Below are positions 58,389-64,000 of a DNA stretch of 64,000 bases, one piece after another. Origin of the DNA: Oscillospiraceae bacterium (GTDB lineage: Bacteria; Bacillota; Clostridia; Oscillospirales; Ruminococcaceae). The translations under genes and the position numbers were made by a program. Position 1 is the first letter of the stretch. Each line of letters opens with the position of its first letter. The notes under the pieces were generated by a model, which saw only the letters and a list, made by a program, of their open reading frames with translations, was not told the DNA's origin and did not search any database. The stretch is taken from positions 69,991-133,990 of the forward strand of contig JAGZUF010000005.1 of the NCBI GenBank assembly GCA_018380115.1. Direction: 5' to 3'.

Positions 58389-59651
58389 TTGAAAAAACTT
58401 TTCTGTCTTATTCTAGTTTTCTCCATAATGCTTTGTGGGTGCACACAGCAACCTAATACGGCATCAAAGCCTTTAACTCAAAACAACACAGATAGTTCTC
58501 CAACACAAAACCTTCATATGCTGCACAGCAGCGATGAAAAGGTCGGAAAGAGAGCGAAAACAAACGATGGCCTGTATTTTGTAGAGTTACGAAATGATGA
58601 CTCAAACGGCTCAAACCTTTTGTATCTGGATTATGCCACGCGGCAGGCCATTGTGGTGTGCGAAAAGCCAGATTGCCTGCATAACGATGAAACCTGCACC
58701 GCCTTTTTCCCTTACCGGTACGGCGCGGCAAATTCCTGTGTGGTAGGCAATTATCTTTATATCATTTTTTCCGGCTCTGAAAAGGAAAATATCCTTCCCG
58801 CCCTGTACCGCATAGATTTGAACGGCCAAAACCGCACCCAGCTTGCCACCTTGCCCAGCGAGTTTGACTATAATAACCCCGTTGCCACAGACGGCGAAAA
58901 GCTGTATACCGTGTGCAACAGAATAGAAGCTGAAGAAAACGGGCGCATCCGTACTTTTACAAACCTTATCTCCCTTTCCCTGCAGGACGGCGCCCTGCAA
59001 ACCCTGCGGGAATGGGACTGTGACGCATACCTGTGGGGCGCCGAGGGCAGCACGCTTTCTGTGATGCTGCCTGTGGATGCAAAAGAGGCATCGGTGAGCT
59101 TTAATATCGAGCTCATCAGTCTAAACGGAGAGCTGCTTGCCACACAGCCCTTTCAAAATATAACGCCCCGCTATTATGTAACCGAAAACACCATATATTG
59201 GTACAGCTTGGAGGACGGAAGCATTTATGCCCGCAGGCTGGATTCCTCCGAGGAACAGCAAATTGCCACTGGCCTGCTGTTTCCAGATGCAGATGATGTG
59301 GCATTAAGAAATGTGTATTACCCGTATATCTTTTTAGAGCATTTTACCCTTGATACAGGCGGAAAATACCATTACGAGGTATACAATGTGGAAAACGGCG
59401 AGTTACATGAAGTGGATTTGTTCCTGTTCGAAACACCTACCGACAACAAGCTGATTCCCGTTTACGATAAAATAGGCGATTTCCTTCTGGTTGCAAACCG
59501 TGAAATTTTTACAGAGACAACAGGCTTCACCAGTGACGGGCAGGCCGTCACTTTTGAATCAATGGAGCTTGCGCAGGCATTTATCTCCATAGAAGATTTT
59601 CTGAACAGCAGGCCCAGCTATGAGGAAGTAAAAATGCCGCAGCTTGCCTGA
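58389..59651 (+). CDS. lipoprotein with CxKPxCxH..C motif, possible beta-propeller
   Basis: A 420-residue lipoprotein. The signal KKLFCLILVFSIMLCGC ends at Cys18, followed by a Ser/Thr/Gln tether. CEKPDCLHNDETC (Cys91, Cys96, His98, Cys103) is a compact metal- or disulfide-type motif. The rest is a series of WD-like beta segments (YLYIIFSG, ALYRIDLNGQNRTQLATLP, EKLYTVCNRIE, NLISLSLQDGALQTL), suggesting a beta-propeller on the cell surface. The start is TTG at 58389, eight bases after AGAGGTG. It lies in the AT-richer agr island and is probably agr-linked. Confidence 0.82.
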   Translation: MKKLFCLILVFSIMLCGCTQQPNTASKPLTQNNTDSSPTQNLHMLHSSDEKVGKRAKTNDGLYFVELRNDDSNGSNLLYLDYATRQAIVVCEKPDCLHNDETCTAFFPYRYGAANSCVVGNYLYIIFSGSEKENILPALYRIDLNGQNRTQLATLPSEFDYNNPVATDGEKLYTVCNRIEAEENGRIRTFTNLISLSLQDGALQTLREWDCDAYLWGAEGSTLSVMLPVDAKEASVSFNIELISLNGELLATQPFQNITPRYYVTENTIYWYSLEDGSIYARRLDSSEEQQIATGLLFPDADDVALRNVYYPYIFLEHFTLDTGGKYHYEVYNVENGELHEVDLFLFETPTDNKLIPVYDKIGDFLLVANREIFTETTGFTSDGQAVTFESMELAQAFISIEDFLNSRPSYEEVKMPQLA

Positions 59652-60017
59652 CGCGGCGCTGCTCACCTGCTTTGCGTTTCTTCTTTTTTCATACTCTTCT
59701 TTTAGGCCCCCCTGCCCGCCGCGCCCACCGGTGCGCGGCGGGTGCGGCGGGGCCGCCCCGGAACAGGGGCGCTTCAAAATGCTTTTCTTCTTTTATACCC
59801 TTCTTCTGATGGCCACCCGCCCTGCCGCAGTTTGCCAGATGCGGCAGGGCGGGCACAGGCCGCAGGGCTGGGCCAAAGGGCAAACCGCCTTTTCTGCCGC
59901 CAGCCTGCCGGGTGCGGCCGCACCGGCAGGCGGCTGTTTTTCTTTCCAAAGCACAGGGCCGGGCCTGCCCCGGTTTGGCCGCGGCGGGTTTTATTTTTCA
60001 CGCAGGAGGTGAAAGCC
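59652..60017. other. gene-free stretch with three GC-rich hairpins
   Basis: Between lipoprotein and exporter genes are hairpins at about 59720-59752 (CCCGCCGCGC/GCGCGGCGGG), 59821-59856 (GCCCTGCCGCA/TGCGGCAGGGC) and 59903-59931. No ORF with a start signal is seen. This marks the return from AT-richer to very GC-rich DNA. Confidence 0.5.
59903..59937 (+). terminator. terminator-like hairpin before the ABC exporter
   Basis: GCCTGCCGG and CCGGCAGGC arms closed by TGCGGCCGCA, then GGCTGTTTTTCTTT. It sits 80 bases before the ATPase start, so it either ends upstream transcripts or attenuates the exporter. Confidence 0.6.
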
Positions 60018-60758
60018 ATGCAGGAATTGTGCGTGCAGGGGCTTGTGAAGGTGTACGGCGGGCGGCGCGGCGAAAAGCGCGCGCTGGGCGGCGTTTCGTT
60101 CACGCTGGGGCCGGGGTTCTACGGGCTTTTGGGGCCGAACGGCGCGGGCAAAAGCACCATGATAAACATTATCATCGGCAACCTTGCCGCCACAAAGGGC
60201 AAGGTGCTGTGGAACGGGCGCGACGCGCGACGCCTGGGCAGGCAGTTCCGCGCTGTGCTGGGCTATATGCCGCAGCAGCAGAGCTTATACGACAGCTTTA
60301 CCGGGCGCCGCTTTTTGCAGTATATGGCGGCGCTGAAAGAGCTGCCGCGCGCCGGGGTGCCCGCCGAGGTGCAGCGCGTGGCCGGGGCCGTGCACCTGCA
60401 AGCAGAGCTGGAAAAAAAGCTGGCCGCCTATTCGGGCGGCATGAAGCAGCGTCTGCTGGCCGCCGCGGCCCTGTTGGGCAGCCCGCAGCTTTTGATACTG
60501 GACGAGCCCACCGCCGGGCTGGACCCGAAGGAGCGCGTGCGCCTGCGCCATATTTTGCAGCAGCTTTCGCGCACCTGCATCGTGCTGGTGGCTACGCATG
60601 TGGTGCCGGATGTAGAGCATGTGGCGGATGAGATATTGCTTTTGAAGGACGGCCTTCTGGTGGACAAGGCCCCGCCCGCGCAGCTGATAGAGGCCCACGC
60701 GCCCGGCAAAACGCTGGAGGACGTGTACCTTGCCGTATATGGGGAGGACGAGCCATGA
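60018..60758 (+). CDS. ABC transporter ATP-binding protein (exporter type)
   Basis: A 246-residue ATPase. Walker A is GPNGAGKST, Q-loop GYMPQQQSLYDSFTGRRFLQYMA, signature YSGGMKQRLLAAAALL, Walker B LLILDEPTAGLDP, and switch VATHVVPDVEHVAD. This is the ABC-2 (drug/peptide exporter, CcmA-like) type. AGGAGGTG precedes the ATG. It overlaps the permease gene by four bases. Proximity to agr suggests peptide or bacteriocin-type immunity or export, but the GC content differs, so the link is weak. Confidence 0.92.
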   Translation: MQELCVQGLVKVYGGRRGEKRALGGVSFTLGPGFYGLLGPNGAGKSTMINIIIGNLAATKGKVLWNGRDARRLGRQFRAVLGYMPQQQSLYDSFTGRRFLQYMAALKELPRAGVPAEVQRVAGAVHLQAELEKKLAAYSGGMKQRLLAAAALLGSPQLLILDEPTAGLDPKERVRLRHILQQLSRTCIVLVATHVVPDVEHVADEILLLKDGLLVDKAPPAQLIEAHAPGKTLEDVYLAVYGEDEP

Positions 60759-63139
60759 CGCGCCTTATTGCAGCCGAGCTGCGCAAGGTGTGGCACAGCC
60801 GCTTTTTTCTGGTGGCGCTGGCCGCGCTGCTGGGGGCCAACCTGTTTCTTTTGTGGGTGGGCACAAAGCCCGCCTCCAGCGCCTTCACCCCGGCGGCCTA
60901 CCATGCGCTGTGCGCCGACATCAAGGGCATGGATATGCCGCAGATGGGCGAATTTCTGCACGAAAGCCTGCGCCGTGCCGAGGCCATGAGCCGCATTGAA
61001 AACGTGCTGCGCACCGAGGCGTGGAACGGCGGCAGGCAGGACGAGTACATGCGCGCACAGTATGCGCAGGAGTTCAGCGAATTTTACGAGGAATATGCGG
61101 CGGGCGGCTATTTGCGCTACGGCGACACCCTGCCACGCGAATACACGTTTTTGAAAACCATTGTGTATGAGTACGACGAGGCCGCCGGCTATGACGCCTT
61201 TCTGGATTCCATTGCCCAGAAGGCGCAGCAGCTTTCGTCCATTTCCATTTTTGCGAACAGCGCCGACGGGTACGACCTTGCCAACATCGAGGCCACGGCC
61301 CGCGCCTTTGAGGGCATGCGGGGCATCCCCATTCAGTATTACCCCCAGCGCGGGCTTGTGACGGCGCTGGATTTTGCCCTGACGGACGTGGTGGCTGTGT
61401 TTGCCATGCTGCTGCTTGCCACGGTGCTGGTGCGCTTTGAGCGCGACACCGGCCTTCTGGCCCTGATACGCAGCGCGCGGGCCGGGCGCTGCAAAACGGC
61501 GCTGGCAAAGCTGGCGGCGCTGGCCCTCAGCCTTGCGCCCGTGCTGGTGCTTTTATACGGCGTAAACCTTATTTACTGCCATGCGTGCTATGGCCTGGGG
61601 CCGCTTTCGCGCAGCGTGCAGTCTGTGCCTGCGCTGATGCGCACCACGCTTTCGCTTTCCGTAGGGCAGTATATCGGGCTGTTCCTGCTTACCAAGTGGG
61701 CGGCGGCGCTGGCCGCGGGCGCGTGGGTGATGCTGGCCATGCTGGCGGCAAAGCGGCTGTTCACCGGGGCGCTGGCCGCAGGCGGGTTTCTTGCGCTGAG
61801 CCTGCTGGTGCGCAGCCTTGTGCCCGCCACCAGCCGCTGGAACGTGCTGAAATATGCAAACCTTGTAAGCCTTTTGCGCACCAATGAGTTTCTGGGGCGC
61901 TACCACAATTTATACTGGTTTGGGCGGCCTCTGGCGCTTGCCGTGGTAACGGCCGTCACGGCGGTGGTGTGCTGCACGGCGTTCTGCGCGCTGTTCTGCC
62001 TTGTATTCACGCGCGGCAGGCTGCAGGCCGCGCAGAAGCTGGCCCTGCGCGCCCCCGCCCCCCTGCGGCGCTTTTGGGCCAGGCACGCCCGCGCGGGCAC
62101 CACGCCCTTCGGCACCGAGCTGTTCAAGCTGTTCTGTGTGGGCGGCGCGGCGCTTATTCTGTGCCTGTTCGGCGCCTATCAGGTGTATGACGCCGTGCAG
62201 ACGGAAAGCTATATTGACGCGGACGAAATTTATTACCGCTATTACATGCAGAATATGCAGGGCCCCCTGCGGGCCGAAACGCTGGGCTGGCTGAAGAGCG
62301 AGAGTGAAAAATTTCAGCCGCTTGTGCAGCTGCAAAGCGCGCTGGCCGCGGGCAGCATTTCTCAGGCGGAATATTCGGCCCTGATGATGGGCTATGACAG
62401 CCTTCAGCGCGAAATGGGCACCTACCAGCGCGTGCTGGCCGAGGTACAGCGCGCCGCGCAGCTTACGCGCTGCCAGCTTGTATACGGCACGGGCTGGCTG
62501 CGCCTGTTTGATACTGCGGATGCGCGCGACGCCGCAGACGCGCTGGCCGCGGCGCTTTTGTGCTGCGTGTGCTTTGCCGGGCTGTTTGCCATGGAAAAGC
62601 AGACGGGCATGGCGCGTGTGGTGTGCGCCGCGCCGCTGGGGCGCAGCTACACGGTGAAGTGCAAGCTGCGCGCCGCCGCGCTGGCCTGCGGCGTGCTGGC
62701 GGCGCTGGGCGTGCTGCCGCGCTTTTGGGTGGCCCTGCGGGATTACGGCCTTGCCTGCCCGTTTGCGCCGCTGTACAGCCTGCCCGCCTATGCCGCCATG
62801 CCGGAGCTTCCGCTTATTCTGCTTATTCTTTTGATGCTGGGCACGCGCTATGCGGCGCTGCGCCTCATGGCTGGGTGCGTGCTGGCGCTGGGCCAGCGCA
62901 CAGGCAGCACGTTTGGCGCCATGTTCGCGGCGGCGCTGCCGCTGTGCCTGCCTCTTCTGCTGTGCGTGTGCGGGCTTACAGGTGCAAAGTGGCTCAGCGT
63001 GTACCCGCTGTTCCACACAGCCGCCATGTTCCAGACGCCCGGCGGCGCTGTGGGCGCCTGCTTTTACCTTGCCGCCGCGCTGGGCGGCATCTGGCTGCTG
63101 AACGAATATCTCTATACCCGCTTTGGCCGGGCACAGTGA
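60755..63139 (+). CDS. large ABC-2 type permease, probably two fused halves
   Basis: A 794-residue membrane protein. Two similar layouts follow each other: a first helix (HSRFFLVALAALLGANLFLLW; later LFCVGGAALILCLFGAYQVY), a large extracellular loop of about 130-170 residues, and a group of five to six helices. So both membrane halves of an ABC-2 exporter appear fused in one chain. Each loop contains EYxxxxxGYxxL-like helical stretches. A single ATPase gene precedes it with a four-base overlap. The substrate is unknown. Confidence 0.85.
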   Translation: MTRLIAAELRKVWHSRFFLVALAALLGANLFLLWVGTKPASSAFTPAAYHALCADIKGMDMPQMGEFLHESLRRAEAMSRIENVLRTEAWNGGRQDEYMRAQYAQEFSEFYEEYAAGGYLRYGDTLPREYTFLKTIVYEYDEAAGYDAFLDSIAQKAQQLSSISIFANSADGYDLANIEATARAFEGMRGIPIQYYPQRGLVTALDFALTDVVAVFAMLLLATVLVRFERDTGLLALIRSARAGRCKTALAKLAALALSLAPVLVLLYGVNLIYCHACYGLGPLSRSVQSVPALMRTTLSLSVGQYIGLFLLTKWAAALAAGAWVMLAMLAAKRLFTGALAAGGFLALSLLVRSLVPATSRWNVLKYANLVSLLRTNEFLGRYHNLYWFGRPLALAVVTAVTAVVCCTAFCALFCLVFTRGRLQAAQKLALRAPAPLRRFWARHARAGTTPFGTELFKLFCVGGAALILCLFGAYQVYDAVQTESYIDADEIYYRYYMQNMQGPLRAETLGWLKSESEKFQPLVQLQSALAAGSISQAEYSALMMGYDSLQREMGTYQRVLAEVQRAAQLTRCQLVYGTGWLRLFDTADARDAADALAAALLCCVCFAGLFAMEKQTGMARVVCAAPLGRSYTVKCKLRAAALACGVLAALGVLPRFWVALRDYGLACPFAPLYSLPAYAAMPELPLILLILLMLGTRYAALRLMAGCVLALGQRTGSTFGAMFAAALPLCLPLLLCVCGLTGAKWLSVYPLFHTAAMFQTPGGAVGACFYLAAALGGIWLLNEYLYTRFGRAQ

Positions 63140-63171
63140 CATGGTTCGCTCCTTTTCAATGTTTTCTGCTG

Positions 63172-63195
63172 GCCCGCTTTCTGCGGGCCTTTTTC
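63172..63195 (+). terminator. terminator of the ABC exporter operon
   Basis: GGCCCGC, loop TTTCT, GCGGGCC, then TTTTTC. Confidence 0.85.
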
Positions 63196-63270
63196 TGCTA
63201 CCCACCTCTTGCCATTTTCATTTTTTCATTTTGCTCTTTTTCTCTTGACTTTTTATAGCTGGCCTTTCTT

Positions 63271-63328
63271 ACGGGGAACAGGGCCTTTCCGCAGAGGGGC
63301 ATGCTGCGGCAGAGGCCCTGTTCCCCGT
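63271..63328. ncRNA. long intergenic hairpin, possible small RNA
   Basis: A 16-bp perfect outer stem (ACGGGGAACAGGGCCT with its complement at 63313-63328) and an inner CCGCAG/CTGCGG stem around a nine-base loop. TTGACT at 63244-63249 and TATAGC about ten bases later precede it. It could be a stable RNA or only a palindrome. Confidence 0.3.
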
Positions 63329-63677
63329 TATGCGGGCGCATGTATGCAAAAGCAGCGCGGCAAAAAGACGTGCCTGTGCAGGAAAAAGCCGGTTTTGGGT
63401 GGGCAATTCCGGCGCGCCGCACATAAATTCCGCCTGCCTGCCCGGCGGGCAGGCGAAGTAGGCTCTGCAAGGGCCCGGCCTTTGCAGCAACCCGGTACAG
63501 GCGTGTGCCAGCAGCCCGGCATCCAAATAAAATCGAAATCTTATGCCGCACCCCGATATGGGGCTGCCGCTCAGAGGGGGGCCCGCCATAGAGGGCGCCG
63601 GATGGTTCATCCACCGCCCTCTTTGTCCCGCAGGCCCCCTGCGCGGGGCCGTATCAGGCAGCCCTTGCATTATTACA

Positions 63678-63930
63678 GTCAGGCCCCCCGGCAAAGCCGG
63701 GGGCTTGCGTAAGCCCTGAATGGGCATCGTACCGGCAAGCCTCTCAAAAGGCGCTGAAAAAATCCGCCGCTTGCATCACTTGCCCTGCGGCCCGTAAATG
63801 GGCGCCGTTTGTCCAAGATTATCTTTCTGGCAATCGTAAAGTTGTTCATCTCTTCCCGCTTCGCTCGATGCCGGAAGCGAAAGCTTTTTTACTCTCCCGG
63901 CTCTGCCGGGGGGTGTCATTTCACTAAAGC
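63678..63930 (+). repeat. dispersed structured repeat, family 1, copy C
   Basis: 253 bases collinear with copies A and B: the CCCCGGCAAAGCCGGGGG hairpin, GGGCATCGTACCGGCAAG, GCCTCTCAAAAGGC, GGAAGCGAAAGC, the CTCCCGGCTCTGCCGGGGGG hairpin and CACTAAAGC. The middle third is the most diverged. It is downstream of the ABC exporter and in its direction. The remaining 70 bases to the window edge show nothing I recognise. Confidence 0.8.
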
Positions 63931-64000
63931 ATACAAAACAAATTGCTCTGCCTCAGGCTTCGGCTGACGCCGGGGCCTGTTTCATTTCGAAAGGCGCTGT

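Larger units (their letters stand above)
63140..63677. other. gene-free stretch after the ABC exporter
   Basis: After the terminator and the long hairpin (63271-63328) there are about 350 GC-rich bases without a credible start signal. An ORF on the minus strand (63198-63614) lacks a ribosome-binding site and protein-like composition. Confidence 0.45.

Noticed and set aside
63198..63614. 138-codon minus-strand ORF near the window end
   Set aside because: No ribosome-binding site, low-quality composition, and it covers the exporter terminator and long hairpin.

Overview
The window looks like chromosomal DNA from a GC-rich, anaerobic, spore-forming Clostridia, most likely an Oscillospiraceae/Ruminococcaceae gut-type organism. 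The pointers are SpoIIID and a SpoIID-type protein, a monomeric [FeFe]-hydrogenase, butyrate kinase with phosphate butyryltransferase, FeoA/FeoB with an IdeR/DtxR-like box, an agr-type peptide quorum-sensing locus, AGGAGG ribosome-binding sites and tRNAs with encoded CCA. I do not name a genus. No phage, transposase, CRISPR array or rRNA was recognised.

Layout. 1-5709 (minus): catabolic operon with a ROK protein (cut by the window edge), SIS protein, class II aldolase/decarboxylase, DUF1537 acid-sugar kinase, class II FBP-type aldolase, FGGY kinase and an Asp/Glu-racemase-like protein. An AT-rich divergent control region separates it from a sugar ABC importer (6087-9282) that has no ATPase gene. 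9380-15704: ferritin, metal exporter, hydrogenase, SpoIIID, a thioredoxin-reductase-like flavoprotein with degenerate NADPH motifs, dCMP deaminase. 16319-20459: pstSCAB-phoU. 20932-24653: aminotransferase, Mn-type CDF exporter, NYN-LOTUS protein. 24735-29797: AraC-type regulator with two DNA-binding domains, divergent from a DMT exporter - SDR - BCCT operon. 30360-35657: citrate synthase and a membrane protein, SpoIID, DUF3795, macro domain. 35723-45032: NhaC, alpha-amylase, two flavodoxin-like proteins, TIGR04076, Crp/Fnr regulator, two tRNAs, an orphan MsmX/UgpC-type sugar ATPase with its own AraC regulator, nagB. 45328-51650: SnoaL-like protein, ptb, buk, acyltransferase, IclR regulator, M29 aminopeptidase. 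52073-54603: feoA-feoB-Cys-rich protein. 54776-59651: an AT-richer agrA-agrC-agrB-agrD locus followed by a secreted protein and a lipoprotein. 60018-63139: two-gene ABC exporter.

How genes may work together. The orphan ATPase at 42098-43207 is a good candidate to energise the ATPase-less importer at 6087-9282, whose substrate would feed the divergent kinase/aldolase operon. Both binding-protein genes (sugar importer and pst) are separated from their permeases by a strong hairpin, suggesting the same way of over-producing the binding protein. The agr locus encodes a 54-residue AgrD precursor with a predicted five-residue ring (CAGPL) and probably controls the secreted protein and lipoprotein behind it.

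Intergenic DNA carries dispersed structured repeats (about 250 bp and about 160 bp) that share a 3' module with a GCGAAAGC hairpin. All seven copies or fragments lie downstream of, and in the same orientation as, a gene. They are the clearest unexplained structure in the window, together with the agr locus and the composite acid-sugar operon.
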